The notes beneath the pieces were generated by a model. That model had not been told where the DNA came from. It ran no database searches and saw nothing but the letters and a program-made list of their open reading frames with translations. Position numbers and translations under genes: made by a program. From contig NZ_JAJTWT010000015.1 of NCBI RefSeq assembly GCF_021353235.1, positions 37,687 to 101,686 on the forward strand: a stretch of 64,000 bases of DNA, in the 5' to 3' direction. Source of the DNA: Pelomonas caseinilytica. Its GTDB lineage: Bacteria; Pseudomonadota; Gammaproteobacteria; Burkholderiales; Burkholderiaceae_C. Positions 24,515 through 33,424 of the stretch are shown here, piece by piece (within the stretch, counting starts at the first letter, position 1; every line of letters starts with the position of its first letter).

Positions 24515-25849
24515 ATGTCCGAGCTCCGCCCCACGCCCGCCCCCGACGAACCGCGCCAGGTCGACGAGTTCTTCCGCGACGGCGCCGCGCCAGCCGACTC
24601 GCTGCTGTGGTGGCAGCTGGAGCGGCAGGACGCCCTCATCGCGGCCCAGCGCGCCCTGTTCGGCGGCGAGGCCGGCTGGGTGAGGCTGCGGGTGTGGGTG
24701 TTCCTGGAGCTGCTGGCCCTGCCGGCCGCGCGCCTGTCGCGCGAGGCGCTGAACCAGGCCTTCCACCAGCTCCGCGAGGATGCGCTGGAGACCGTGCTCA
24801 AGCGCCTGCGCGACGCCGAGCTGCTGCACTGGGACGGCTCCACGCAGACCTATGCCATCACGCCGCTGGCGCAGCAGCTGGCCGGCATGCTGCAACCTCT
24901 CACCGCCGAAGACGCCGGCGAGGACGCAGACCTCGCCGCGCTGCTGGCCGGCGTGGCCGGCGCCCACCAGCTGGGCGTGCTGCAGCCGCAGCAGCTGCGC
25001 CACCTGCAGGCCCAGCTGCAGCGCCTGCGCGAGGAGTTCGCCGACGCCATGGCCAGCGGCAGCGAGTTCCAGCTGCGCCGCGCGCGCACGCGCTTCGAAC
25101 GCGCCCTGGCGCTGGTGGACCGGGCTGGCGAGGCACTGAAAGCCATCATCGAGCAGGCCCAGGGCGACGGCCGGCTGGAGCGCCTGGCCCGCGAACTGGG
25201 CCACGCCCAGGCCGGCCTGCTGGTCATGGCCAGCCAGTTCAACCGCGCCCTGCAGCAGGCGGACCGCCAGCGCGTGACGCTGGGGTCCACCGGCGTCACC
25301 ACGACCGACGTGCGCCAGTGGCTGCAGCGGGTGCCGGAGCTGCACGCCCTGCTGGGCGACGCCCTCTCGACCGGCGTGCAGCCGGTCATGGTGGCGGCCC
25401 AGGAACTGGTGGACGGCGCCGAGGCCGAGTTCGAGCGCGACCGGCCCGCCAAGCCCGAGTCGGCCGGCCTGCCGGAGGCCCGCCCCGCGCCCGACGGCCG
25501 GCTGGAGGTGCTGAGCCTGCCGCCCGAGCTGGATGCGCTGCAGGCCCTGCTCAACCGCTGGACGACCCAGGGCGAGGGCAGCCAGCCCGTCGGTCCGGCC
25601 GTGCTCGGCGGCAGCTACGCGTCCGCGGCCTACCGCGCCCAGCTGCTGCCGCTGCTCGGCGACGTCCAGGCGCGCCACCTCAAGGGCGCCACCGGCGACA
25701 TGGCCCGCCAGCCCTGGCGCGTGCGCTGGAGCGCCGAACAGGGCGCCATCGATGACGAGTTCGTCGCGTGGATGAGCCGCGGCGAGCTGTCGGCCGTGCC
25801 TGAAGAAATGCAACCACAGAGGCACGGAGACACGGAGGAAAACCCATGA
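24515..25849 (+). CDS. jetA: Wadjet defence protein JetA-like (kleisin/MukF-type subunit)
   Basis: This 444-residue protein has an N-terminal winged-helix region (residues 30-115), a helical middle with coiled-coil character (about 145-260) and a C-terminal globular part. It plays the kleisin role, bridging the SMC dimer, by position in a jetA-B-C-D order. The last 12 or so codons (residues from about 433) are read from a dispersed palindromic repeat, so the native C-terminus was altered. The ATG at 24515 follows a divergent promoter shared with the YgiD-like gene. Wadjet complexes cleave circular plasmid DNA. Identification depends mainly on the neighbours. Confidence 0.7.
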   Translation: MSELRPTPAPDEPRQVDEFFRDGAAPADSLLWWQLERQDALIAAQRALFGGEAGWVRLRVWVFLELLALPAARLSREALNQAFHQLREDALETVLKRLRDAELLHWDGSTQTYAITPLAQQLAGMLQPLTAEDAGEDADLAALLAGVAGAHQLGVLQPQQLRHLQAQLQRLREEFADAMASGSEFQLRRARTRFERALALVDRAGEALKAIIEQAQGDGRLERLARELGHAQAGLLVMASQFNRALQQADRQRVTLGSTGVTTTDVRQWLQRVPELHALLGDALSTGVQPVMVAAQELVDGAEAEFERDRPAKPESAGLPEARPAPDGRLEVLSLPPELDALQALLNRWTTQGEGSQPVGPAVLGGSYASAAYRAQLLPLLGDVQARHLKGATGDMARQPWRVRWSAEQGAIDDEFVAWMSRGELSAVPEEMQPQRHGDTEENP

Positions 25850-25895
25850 ACGCAAGCCCCGAGGCCTCTCCGTGCCTCTGTGTCTCTGTGGTTGC
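25810..25895. repeat. Dispersed palindromic repeat, family A, copy 2, running into the jetA 3' end
   Basis: The left arm begins GCAACCACAGAGGCACGGAG and the right arm ends CTCTGTGTCTCTGTGGTTGC. The jetA stop codon (25847-25849) lies inside it, and the jetB ATG is 19 bp past its end. The repeat therefore supplies the last residues of JetA and sits in the jetA-jetB junction of the mRNA as a stem-loop. Confidence 0.85.
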
Positions 25896-25913
25896 ATTTG
25901 TGTTGACGAACCC

Positions 25914-26627
25914 ATGACGCCCACCTTCGACGACGCGGCCAGCCTGGCCGCCCAACTGCTGGCGCGGCGCTGGCTGCCGCGCAGCCATCCGCTGATGAAG
26001 CGCGCCCTCATCGATGCCGAGCTGTGGGCCGAACTCGGCCGCCGCCTGGCCGGCGTGGGCCTGCGCGTGGTGGACAACGTCTATGCCGACCAGGTGAGCG
26101 TGGCCCTGCTGCGCCCCGCCGAGGCCGCCGTCTTCGGCGAGGTGGGGCTCAACGCCAACAACAACCTGGAGCTGCCGCGTGACGGCGTCTCGCTGCTGGT
26201 GGTGCTGTGGAGCCTCATCGTGCTGCCCAAGCGCCAGCGCCAGATCAACCGCAGCGATACGTCTGGCGACGAGCAGGGCGAGATGTTCGGCGGCACCAAG
26301 CCCGTGCCGACGGCGGCCAGCGTGTCGCCGACGCTGAGCTACCGCAGCCTGCTGGCCGATTTCGGCGACCAGCTCGGCAAGAAGCTGCGCATCGACGCCA
26401 ACCTCAAGCTCCTGGAGCGCCACGGCTTCATCGTGCGCCGCGGCGAGGACATCGCCGAGGGCCCGCTGCTGGACCTGCTGCTGGACTACGACCAGCTCGC
26501 CCCGCGCATCCTCGACGGCGCCCTCGCCGACGTGCTGGCCCGCGCCACCGACCCCCTGGCCGCGCCGGCCATCGCCGAAATCCAGGCTGCGCGCCAGGAA
26601 CCCCAAGACGAGCCGAGCGAAGACTGA
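25914..26627 (+). CDS. jetB: Wadjet defence protein JetB (DUF4194, MukE-like)
   Basis: This 237-residue protein corresponds to the MukE-like subunit that binds the kleisin. It has two winged-helix-like segments and the LLERHGFIVRRGEDIAEGPLLDLLLD region (split at residues 160-190), as in DUF4194 proteins. The ATG at 25914 lies just past the inserted repeat; an earlier in-frame start at 25872 would be inside the repeat and is rejected. Its TGA overlaps the jetC ATG (TGATG). Confidence 0.85.
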   Translation: MTPTFDDAASLAAQLLARRWLPRSHPLMKRALIDAELWAELGRRLAGVGLRVVDNVYADQVSVALLRPAEAAVFGEVGLNANNNLELPRDGVSLLVVLWSLIVLPKRQRQINRSDTSGDEQGEMFGGTKPVPTAASVSPTLSYRSLLADFGDQLGKKLRIDANLKLLERHGFIVRRGEDIAEGPLLDLLLDYDQLAPRILDGALADVLARATDPLAAPAIAEIQAARQEPQDEPSED

Positions 26628-29443
26628 TGTTCCACCTCCAAACCCTGGAACTGCTGCACTGGGACTACTGCCAGCGCGTGAGCCTGCCGCTGGACGGCGC
26701 CATCATCACCATCGCCGGCCCCAACGGCTCGGGCAAGACGACGCTGCTGGACGCGCTGCGCACCCTGCTCGGCCTGGAGTGCTCGGGCGGGCGCACCTTC
26801 CGCACCTATGCCCGCCATGCCAACGCCGAGACCGCCTGGCTGCGCGCCCTGGTGGACAACCGCCCGCGCGGGCGCCAGAACAGCAGCCGCCCTTTCGCCA
26901 GCTCGCTGCTCTATGCCGACCAGGTCACGCTGGCCTGCCGCATCGAACGCCAGGGCGGCGACTGGACGCGCCGTTATGTGATGCTCGAAGGCGTGCACGA
27001 GATCGAGCAGCTGGCCGAGAAGAGCGAGCGCGAGTGGCTGGGCATCGAGGCCTGGCGCCGCCGGCTGGAAGCCGCCGGCCTGACGCGGGCCATCGGCAAG
27101 GTGCTGGCGCTGGAGCAGGGCCAGACCGACAAGCTCTGCGACCTCAACCCGCGCGAGCTGCTGCGCCTGGTCTTCGAGGTCTTCGGCGACCAGGAGGTGC
27201 TGGACCGCTACGAGCAGGCGCGCAGCCACCAGCAGCAGCTGGCCAAGGAGGTCGAGGCCGCCGAGGGCGAGCTGGCGCGCACCCAGGCCCAGCTGAGCGA
27301 ACTGGCCAACCGCGTGAACAGCCACCGCCAGTGGCAGCTCAAGATCCAGGAGCGCGAGCGCCTGGCCACCGAGGTGCTGCCGGTGATGCAGTGGAGCGAG
27401 GCGCGCGAGCGCCTGGCGCGCGACGGCCGCGATCTGCACCGCGCCCGGCTCTTCGCCACGGCCGATGCGCGCGCGCTATCGGGCAAGCGGGCCCGGCTGC
27501 ACGAGCTCTTCGCCGAGCACGAGGCCACCAAGGCGCGCCTGGCGGAGCTGGAAACGCAGCGCCGCGACGCCCGCACCGCCTTCGACGCGGCCCGCGAGGC
27601 CGAGAAGCCGGTGGAGCTGGCCGTCAAGCGCGAGGACGAACTCAAGGCCCTGGCCGACGTGGAGGCCGACGCCGCCGCCCTGGCCGCCCGCACCCAGGCG
27701 CTCGCGGCCGAGAAGGACAGGCTGCGCGGCGAATACACCCGTGCCGACGACAAGCTGCAGCACGTGCAGGGCCTGATCAACGAGCTCAAGGACAAGCGCC
27801 TGCCGCCGCCTCCGCCCGAGGTGGCGCCGCTGCGCCGGGCTCTCGACGAGGCCGGCATCGCCCACCACGTGGTGGCCGACAGCATCGACATCGCCGACGA
27901 GCAGTGGCGGGCCGCTGCCGAGGGCGTGCTGCGCGGCTCGCGCTGGGTCGTCGTGCTCAAGCATCGCAGCGACGAGGCCCGCGCCTTCGACATCGCCGCG
28001 CGCCAGAAGTACCGGCACTACGTCGTTTCCGATGCGGCGCCCGTCACCCAGGCGCGGCCCGGCTCGCTGCTGGCCGCCCTCAAGGTCAGCGCGCCGCTGC
28101 CGACCTGGCTGACGCGCCAGCTCGACGGCATCCGCTGCGTGGCCAGCGCCGAAGAGGGCTCGGGCGTGGGCGGTGAGTGGATCACGGCCGAGGCCTACTA
28201 CCGCGACGGCCGCGGCGGACGCAGCGTCTGGGTCTCGCCGGCCGACCACCAGTTCGGCGCCAACGCCGTGGCCGCGCGCCGCAAGTCGCTGGAGGCGGAG
28301 CTGGTGAGGCTGGATGCCGAGCTGACCCGCGTCGTCAAGGCCCAGGGCGAGGTGGACCGCCAGCTCAAGGACGCCCAGCGCGCGGCCCAGGGCCACAAGG
28401 CCGCGGTGGAGCTGTCGGAGCGTGCCGACGAGTTCGCCGAGGCCCGCGCCCGGCTGCCGGCTTTGAGGCAGGCCCGCGCCGAGGCCTCCACCCGCATGCA
28501 GGCGCTGGAGACCGAGCACGACCGCCTCGTCAAGGCCTCGGCCCGCAGCGAGGACGGCTACAACCGCGCCCAGCAGGAGCTGGCCGACGGCGAAGCCCGC
28601 CAGGCCCAGACGGCCCGCGACCACGCGGCACGCCGAGCGGCGCTCAGCCAGGCCGCCCGCGACTCGCGCGAGGCCGGCGCCAGGTTCCCGTCGCGCTGGA
28701 CCACGCCGGCGGCGCTGGCCGCGCTGCGCCACGAATTCGAGAACGCCCGCCAGGCGGAGATCCGCTCCCACCACGTCGACCAGGAACTGGCCACCGGCGT
28801 GTGGGAGACCGATCCCAGCGTCGTGGACCGCCACACCCGCATGGACCTGCAGGTGCGCGAGCAGGCCCACCAACTGTCCGACCGCAAGGCCAGCAATGCG
28901 CTCGCGGCCACGGCAGCGTCCAACGCCCGTGAGCGCTACATCGACGTGCTCAAGGCCACGGTGCGCCGCTACAAGAAGAACGTGGCGGAGCTGGGCGAGC
29001 TGGCCGGCGTCGTCGCCGAGGCCCAACTGCCCCACCTCGACAACGACGACACCGTGCTCGCCCAGGCCGGCCTGCACGTCAAATTCAACTTCGACGGCAA
29101 GGGCGAGGTCGGCCTGAACGACGGCGAGGCCTCCGGCGGCCAGCAGGTGCTCAAGAGCCTGATCCTGCTCGTCGGCCTGATGAAGGATGACGAGACCCCC
29201 GGCGGCTTCGTCTTCATCGACGAGCCCTTCGCCCACCTGGACGTGCGCAACATCCAGCTCGTCGGCCACTTCCTGCGCAGCACCCGCGCGCAATACCTGC
29301 TGACGACGCCGATCACGCACAACGTCGAGGTCTTCGAGCCCAGCGAGATCACGCTGGTGACCAGCAAGAAGCCGCGCGGCGAGCGCTGGGCGCCACCCAT
29401 CGCGGTGCTGGCGCGTCGGCCGGAGGTCAGTGAGTACGCGTGA
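26627..29443 (+). CDS. jetC: Wadjet defence protein JetC, SMC-like ATPase
   Basis: This 938-residue protein has SMC architecture. Walker A is GPNGSGKTT (residues 31-39) and a long coiled coil spans about 180-390. A hinge-like globular part follows (about 400-560), then a second coil, an ABC signature LNDGEASGGQQ and a Walker B VFIDEPFAHLD near the C-terminus. It hydrolyses ATP and extrudes DNA loops in Wadjet. Length is shorter than MukB but typical for JetC. It overlaps jetB at the start and jetD by 14 bp at the end, so the four genes are one operon. No damage is seen to catalytic motifs. Confidence 0.92.
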   Translation: MFHLQTLELLHWDYCQRVSLPLDGAIITIAGPNGSGKTTLLDALRTLLGLECSGGRTFRTYARHANAETAWLRALVDNRPRGRQNSSRPFASSLLYADQVTLACRIERQGGDWTRRYVMLEGVHEIEQLAEKSEREWLGIEAWRRRLEAAGLTRAIGKVLALEQGQTDKLCDLNPRELLRLVFEVFGDQEVLDRYEQARSHQQQLAKEVEAAEGELARTQAQLSELANRVNSHRQWQLKIQERERLATEVLPVMQWSEARERLARDGRDLHRARLFATADARALSGKRARLHELFAEHEATKARLAELETQRRDARTAFDAAREAEKPVELAVKREDELKALADVEADAAALAARTQALAAEKDRLRGEYTRADDKLQHVQGLINELKDKRLPPPPPEVAPLRRALDEAGIAHHVVADSIDIADEQWRAAAEGVLRGSRWVVVLKHRSDEARAFDIAARQKYRHYVVSDAAPVTQARPGSLLAALKVSAPLPTWLTRQLDGIRCVASAEEGSGVGGEWITAEAYYRDGRGGRSVWVSPADHQFGANAVAARRKSLEAELVRLDAELTRVVKAQGEVDRQLKDAQRAAQGHKAAVELSERADEFAEARARLPALRQARAEASTRMQALETEHDRLVKASARSEDGYNRAQQELADGEARQAQTARDHAARRAALSQAARDSREAGARFPSRWTTPAALAALRHEFENARQAEIRSHHVDQELATGVWETDPSVVDRHTRMDLQVREQAHQLSDRKASNALAATAASNARERYIDVLKATVRRYKKNVAELGELAGVVAEAQLPHLDNDDTVLAQAGLHVKFNFDGKGEVGLNDGEASGGQQVLKSLILLVGLMKDDETPGGFVFIDEPFAHLDVRNIQLVGHFLRSTRAQYLLTTPITHNVEVFEPSEITLVTSKKPRGERWAPPIAVLARRPEVSEYA

Positions 29444-30605
29444 GCTGAGCGCCAGCCGGACGCGACGGCTCCTTGCCGCCGCCACGCCGGCCTGGCCGCC
29501 GGGCCTGCCACCGCTGGACGTGGACGAGCGCGAGCTGCTCGTCGAGTGGCTGCGCGGCAGCGCGCCGACGCGCAAATGGGAGGACAGCCTGCTCAAGGCC
29601 GCCGGACCGCAGCGCATCGAGCTGGCCCAGCGTCTGTCCGACCTGGCCTTGAAGGCCGGCCTGTGCACGCGCTGCGAGCGCTTCGACAAGGGGCGCTGGC
29701 GGCCGGTGGAATTGCGCTGGGTGGAGCTCGAGGCTTTGCAGACGGCCCTGGGCCTGGCCACCCGCAGCGACCGCGACGCACGCCGCATGGCGCTCGCCGA
29801 GCGGCTGGATGCGCTGATGGCCGACGAGCTCGTCGGCGAGGCTGCCCAGGCGCTCGCCGAGTCCCGCATGGCCGTGGGGCCCGCAGAGGCGAGGGCGGCC
29901 CTGCTGCAGGCCCTGCTGGACTGGACGGCCGAAGGCGCCGAGGGCCTGCGTCGCGACTTCGCGCTGCGCCTGGGCCACACCAAGGCCGTCGGCGATGGTG
30001 AATGGCGATGGCTGGAGCGGCACTTCGACCTGCCGGCCCTGGGCATCGGCGCCTTCGCGCCGACCCTCACGCTGGCGGGCGACCTCGGCCTCGTCTGGCC
30101 GGGCGGGCGGCGCGTCGATCTGGCTGCCCTGGGCTTCGCGAGCCTGCCGGTGCCGTCGCTGCTGACCCTGCAGCGCGTGGACGGGCCGCCCACGCGCTGG
30201 TGGCTCATCGAGAACCGCGCCAGCTTCGAGAAGCAGGCCGCGCGCCGCGAGCCGGGCGTGGCGCTGGCCTGGATCGCCGGCCGCCCCACGCGCGCCTGGC
30301 GCGAGGCCATGGCCCGGCTGATCGCCGTCGCGCCGGCCCCGGCCGCCATCAGCGCCGACGCCGATCCGGCCGGCATCGAGATCGCGCTGGCTGCCGCCCA
30401 GCCCTGGGAGGCGGCCGGCCTGCCGTGGTCGGCCGTGGCGATGGAGCCGGCGCGGCTCGACCGCCCGGGCCTTCAGCCGCTGGGCCGTTATGACCGTGCC
30501 GTGCTGGAGCGCCTGGCCGTCCAGCCCCTGCCGCCGGACCTCGCCGCGCTGCGCGACGCGATGGCCGAACGCGGCGTCAAGGCCGAACAGGAAGGCTGGC
30601 TGTGA
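29430..30605 (+). CDS. jetD: Wadjet defence protein JetD, Toprim-like nuclease (DUF3322/DUF2220)
   Basis: This 391-residue protein has an N-terminal DUF3322-type domain and a C-terminal Toprim-like DUF2220 domain. The catalytic Glu is in WWLIENRASF (near residue 262) and the D-x-D motif in SADADPAG (near residue 309). In Wadjet, JetD cuts plasmid DNA once loop extrusion by JetABC stalls. The GTG at 29430 overlaps the jetC stop by 14 bp. Its stop overlaps the GTG/ATG start region of the next gene. Confidence 0.88.
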   Translation: MSTRELSASRTRRLLAAATPAWPPGLPPLDVDERELLVEWLRGSAPTRKWEDSLLKAAGPQRIELAQRLSDLALKAGLCTRCERFDKGRWRPVELRWVELEALQTALGLATRSDRDARRMALAERLDALMADELVGEAAQALAESRMAVGPAEARAALLQALLDWTAEGAEGLRRDFALRLGHTKAVGDGEWRWLERHFDLPALGIGAFAPTLTLAGDLGLVWPGGRRVDLAALGFASLPVPSLLTLQRVDGPPTRWWLIENRASFEKQAARREPGVALAWIAGRPTRAWREAMARLIAVAPAPAAISADADPAGIEIALAAAQPWEAAGLPWSAVAMEPARLDRPGLQPLGRYDRAVLERLAVQPLPPDLAALRDAMAERGVKAEQEGWL

Positions 30606-31060
30606 TGACCGAGGGCTGGGACCGCCCGTCGCCCTTCGTGCTGGCGCTGACGCCCGCCGCCGGGCACATCGACGGCCTGGGCCACACCAACAACGCCGTC
30701 TACGTGCAGTGGTGCGAACAGGCCGGCTGGGCGCATTCCGAGGCCCTGGGGTTGTCGCTCGCCGACTACCGCCGCCTGGACCGCGCCATGGCCATCCGCG
30801 AGGGGCATTACGACTACCTGCTGCCTTCGTTCGAAGGCGAGGCGCTGCAGCTTGGCACCTGGCTGACGGCCAGCGACGGCAGGCTGACGATGGAGCGGCG
30901 CTTCCAGCTGCGCCGCGTGAGCGACGGCGCGACGCTGGTGCGGGGCCGCTGGCTGCTGGTGTGCATCGAGATCAACAGCGGCAGGCCCAAGCGCATGCCG
31001 GCCGAGTTCCTGCAGGTCTACGAGGCGGCGCTGGTCACGGGCCCAGGCCAGCCCGGCTGA
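30605..31060 (+). CDS. Hotdog-fold acyl-CoA thioesterase (YbgC/4HBT-like)
   Basis: This 151-residue hotdog protein has the acyl-CoA thioesterase pattern GLGHTNNAVYVQWCEQAGW, with the conserved Asn/Trp region and an Asp/Glu acid. Function in fatty acyl or aromatic CoA hydrolysis is inferred from the family. The ATG at 30605 follows a GTG at 30602, and the stop of jetD overlaps both. It is probably read through from the jet operon but is not a Wadjet component. Confidence 0.82.
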   Translation: MTEGWDRPSPFVLALTPAAGHIDGLGHTNNAVYVQWCEQAGWAHSEALGLSLADYRRLDRAMAIREGHYDYLLPSFEGEALQLGTWLTASDGRLTMERRFQLRRVSDGATLVRGRWLLVCIEINSGRPKRMPAEFLQVYEAALVTGPGQPG

Positions 31061-31949
31061 ACCAGTCCTGCAGGAACTCCACGCAGACGCGCACCCGAGC
31101 CGACGCGGACAGGCGCGACGGGCATACGGCCCAGACGTCGGCCGGCTGGTGGTAGGCCGGCAGCAGCTGCACCAGCCGTCCGGCGGCGAGATCGTCCTGC
31201 ACGTCCCAGGTGGAGCGCAGGATGATGCCGTGGCCGTCCAGCGCCCACTGGCGCACGACGCCGCCGTGGTTGGCCGACAGCGGCCCCGACACGCGCACCG
31301 ACGCCGCGCCCTCGGGGCCGACAAGGTCCCAGCGGGCGAAGTCCTGGTCGCGTTCGCGGATGGGAATGCAGCGGTGGCCGGGCAGTTCGTCCAGCGTGTG
31401 CGGCGTGCCGTGGCGCGCCAGATAGGCGGGTGACGCGCACAGCACGCGGCGGTTGCGGGCCACGCGCCGTGCCGTCACATGGCCCTCGTGCACATGGCCC
31501 AGGCGCAGGTCGAGCTGGAAGCCTTCCTCGATCAGGTCCACAGGGCGGTCCAGCAGCTCCAGCTCGATCTGCAGCTGCGGATGGGCCTGGGCCAGCGCCG
31601 ACAGCGCCGGCGCGAGGTGGCGGCTGCCGAAACCCGTGCTGCTGCACAGCCGCAGCAGGCCAGCCGGTGCGGCCCGCTCCTGCGATAGCGCCTCGCCCAG
31701 CAGGTCCACGTCCTCCGCGATGCGACGCGCCCAGCTCAGCGCCAGCTCGCCCTGAGGCGTCAGCGTCACGCTGCGTGTCGTGCGGTGGAACAGCCGCACC
31801 TGCAGCGCCGCCTCCAGCAGGCCGATGCGCTTGCTGATTAGCGCCTTGGACACGCCCAGCGTGCGCGCCGCCATCGCAAAGCTGCTGTGGCGCGCCACGC
31901 CGCAGAACAGGCGCAGGTCGTCGAGCTGGGGCAGGGGGATGGTGTTCAC
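31035..31949 (-). CDS. LysR-family regulator, DmlR-like
   Basis: This 304-residue protein has a LysR helix-turn-helix (SFAMAARTLGVSKALISKRI at residues 21-40) and a substrate-binding domain. It is divergent from a tartrate/D-malate dehydrogenase gene, the arrangement known for DmlR and dmlA. The GTG at 31949 is preferred because an upstream start at 32048 would overlap the divergent gene. Its 3' end overlaps the thioesterase gene by 26 bp. A candidate binding dyad is at 31981-31996. Confidence 0.9.
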   Translation of the reverse strand: MNTIPLPQLDDLRLFCGVARHSSFAMAARTLGVSKALISKRIGLLEAALQVRLFHRTTRSVTLTPQGELALSWARRIAEDVDLLGEALSQERAAPAGLLRLCSSTGFGSRHLAPALSALAQAHPQLQIELELLDRPVDLIEEGFQLDLRLGHVHEGHVTARRVARNRRVLCASPAYLARHGTPHTLDELPGHRCIPIRERDQDFARWDLVGPEGAASVRVSGPLSANHGGVVRQWALDGHGIILRSTWDVQDDLAAGRLVQLLPAYHQPADVWAVCPSRLSASARVRVCVEFLQDWFSRAGLGP

Positions 31950-31980
31950 GCTTCGTGGTTGCGGGGTCAACGAAGCGGGT

Positions 31981-31996
31981 GATTGTGTGGTGAATC
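31981..31996. promoter_or_regulatory. Candidate LysR-type operator GATTGTGTGGTGAATC
   Basis: The dyad GATT-N8-AATC (containing T-N11-A) lies 46 bp upstream of the dehydrogenase ATG and 32 bp upstream of the regulator start. Its spacing fits the LysR consensus. The arms are only four bases. Confidence 0.4.
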
Positions 31997-32041
31997 GTTG
32001 TCGATAAGCTGCCGCCACGATCACCACCCAGGAGCACGCCC

Positions 32042-33121
32042 ATGACACATCGCATCGCCGTCATCGCCGGAGATGGCATCGGCCAGGAGGTCATGCCCGA
32101 AGGCCTGCGCGTGCTGCAAGCCGCGTCGCGCCGCTTCGGCCTCGACCTGCAGTTCACCCATTTCGACTGGGCCCACTGCGACTACTACCTGCAGCACGGG
32201 CGCATGATGCCGGACGACTGGTTCGAGCAGCTGCGCGGCTTCGACGCCATCTACTTCGGCGCCGTGGGCTGGCCCGACAAGGTGCCCGACCACATCTCGC
32301 TGTGGGGCTCGCTGCTGCAGTTCCGCCGCCAGTTCGACCAGTACGCCAACGTGCGCCCGGTGCGGCTGATGCCCGGCGTGCCCTGTCCGCTGGCAGGCAA
32401 GCAGGTGGGCGACATCGACTTCCTCGTCATCCGCGAGAACACCGAGGGCGAGTACTCGTCGGTGGGCGGCCGCATGTTCGAGGGCACCGAGCGCGAGACG
32501 GTGCTGCAGGAGGCCGTGTTCACGCGCCATGGCACCGACCGCATCCTGAAGTACGCCTTCGAGCTGGCCCGCTCGCGCCCCAAGCGCCACCTGACCTCGG
32601 CCACCAAGTCCAACGGCATCGCGATCTCCATGCCCTACTGGGACGAACGCGTGCAGGCCATGGCCGCGCACTACCCCGACGTGCGCTGGGACAAATCCCA
32701 CATCGACATCCTGACCGCCCGCTTCGTGCTGACGCCCGAGCGCTTCGACGTGGTGGTGGCCTCCAACCTGTTCGGCGACATCCTGTCCGACCTCGGCCCG
32801 GCCTGCACCGGCACCATCGGCATCGCGCCGTCGGCCAACCTGAATCCGGAACGGCGCTTCCCGTCGCTGTTCGAGCCGGTGCACGGCTCGGCGCCGGACA
32901 TCGCCGGACGCGGCATCGCCAATCCGGTGGCGATGATCTGGTCCGGCGCGCTGATGCTGGAGTTCCTGGGCCAGGGCGACGCCCGCTTCGAGGCCGCACG
33001 CGCTGCCGTCATGGCCGCCATCGAGGCCGTGCTGCAGGCCGGCCCGCGCACGCCGGACATGGGTGGCACCGCGACGACGGCCGCCGTCGGCGCCGCCGTG
33101 GCGGAGCGCCTGGCGGGCTGA
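32042..33121 (+). CDS. Tartrate/D-malate dehydrogenase (TtuC/DmlA-type)
   Basis: This 359-residue isocitrate/isopropylmalate dehydrogenase family enzyme starts IAVIAGDGIGQEV. It has the RENTEGEYS substrate loop (residues 130-138) and the C-terminal Mg2+-binding SNLFGDILSD, where the Asp pair binds metal. The segment EPVHGSAPDIAG (near residue 280) completes the site. It should oxidise and decarboxylate D-malate or tartrate with NAD+. It is divergent from the LysR-type regulator. The two substrates cannot be told apart by eye. Confidence 0.92.
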   Translation: MTHRIAVIAGDGIGQEVMPEGLRVLQAASRRFGLDLQFTHFDWAHCDYYLQHGRMMPDDWFEQLRGFDAIYFGAVGWPDKVPDHISLWGSLLQFRRQFDQYANVRPVRLMPGVPCPLAGKQVGDIDFLVIRENTEGEYSSVGGRMFEGTERETVLQEAVFTRHGTDRILKYAFELARSRPKRHLTSATKSNGIAISMPYWDERVQAMAAHYPDVRWDKSHIDILTARFVLTPERFDVVVASNLFGDILSDLGPACTGTIGIAPSANLNPERRFPSLFEPVHGSAPDIAGRGIANPVAMIWSGALMLEFLGQGDARFEAARAAVMAAIEAVLQAGPRTPDMGGTATTAAVGAAVAERLAG

Positions 33122-33147
33122 GGCGCGCCGGCCGGCGTTTATATGTT

Positions 33148-33165
33148 TCGTATACGGATCGTATA
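33148..33165. promoter_or_regulatory. Direct repeat TCGTATA-N4-TCGTATA in the parD-like promoter
   Basis: Two TCGTATA elements start 11 bp apart in an AT-rich stretch (33140-33167) that also contains the palindrome CGTATACG. They end 10 bp upstream of the ATG of the ParD-like antitoxin. Repeats at one helical turn suit autoregulation by an antitoxin-like DNA-binding protein. Confidence 0.45.
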
Positions 33166-33175
33166 TAGTGCCGGC

Positions 33176-33424
33176 ATGGGCATCGTCAAAATCTCCGACC
33201 CGCTGCACGAGAGCCTGCGCATTGCGTCGCAGGCCTTGTCGCGCTCCATCAATGCGCAGGCCGAGCACTGGATGCGCATCGGCCTGCTGGCCGAGCTGCA
33301 TCCGCAGTTGAGCCACAGCGAGCTGTGCCAGCTGTTGATCCGCGCCGAGCAGCAGGGCGGGCTTGACCTGGCACGCCTGGCCGGCTGGGCCCAGGCTCCC
33401 AAGGCCAAGGGGGCCCGCGCATGA
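33176..33424 (+). CDS. ParD-like antitoxin
   Basis: This 82-residue protein matches the ParD-like family: an N-terminal ribbon-helix-helix-like core (GIVKISDPLHESLRIASQALSRS, split at residues 2-24; INAQAEHWMRIG follows). It should bind DNA as a dimer, probably the TCGTATA repeats upstream. No ParE-type toxin is adjacent. Instead its stop overlaps the ATG of a methionine aminopeptidase, a pairing known for this family. The ATG at 33176 fits the RHH start; an earlier in-frame ATG at 33143 lies in the operator. Confidence 0.8.
   Translation: MGIVKISDPLHESLRIASQALSRSINAQAEHWMRIGLLAELHPQLSHSELCQLLIRAEQQGGLDLARLAGWAQAPKAKGARA

Noticed and set aside
27476..30376. 966-codon minus-strand ORF opposite jetC/jetD
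   Set aside because: It mirrors the high-GC coding frames of jetC and jetD and lacks any recognisable domain or start.
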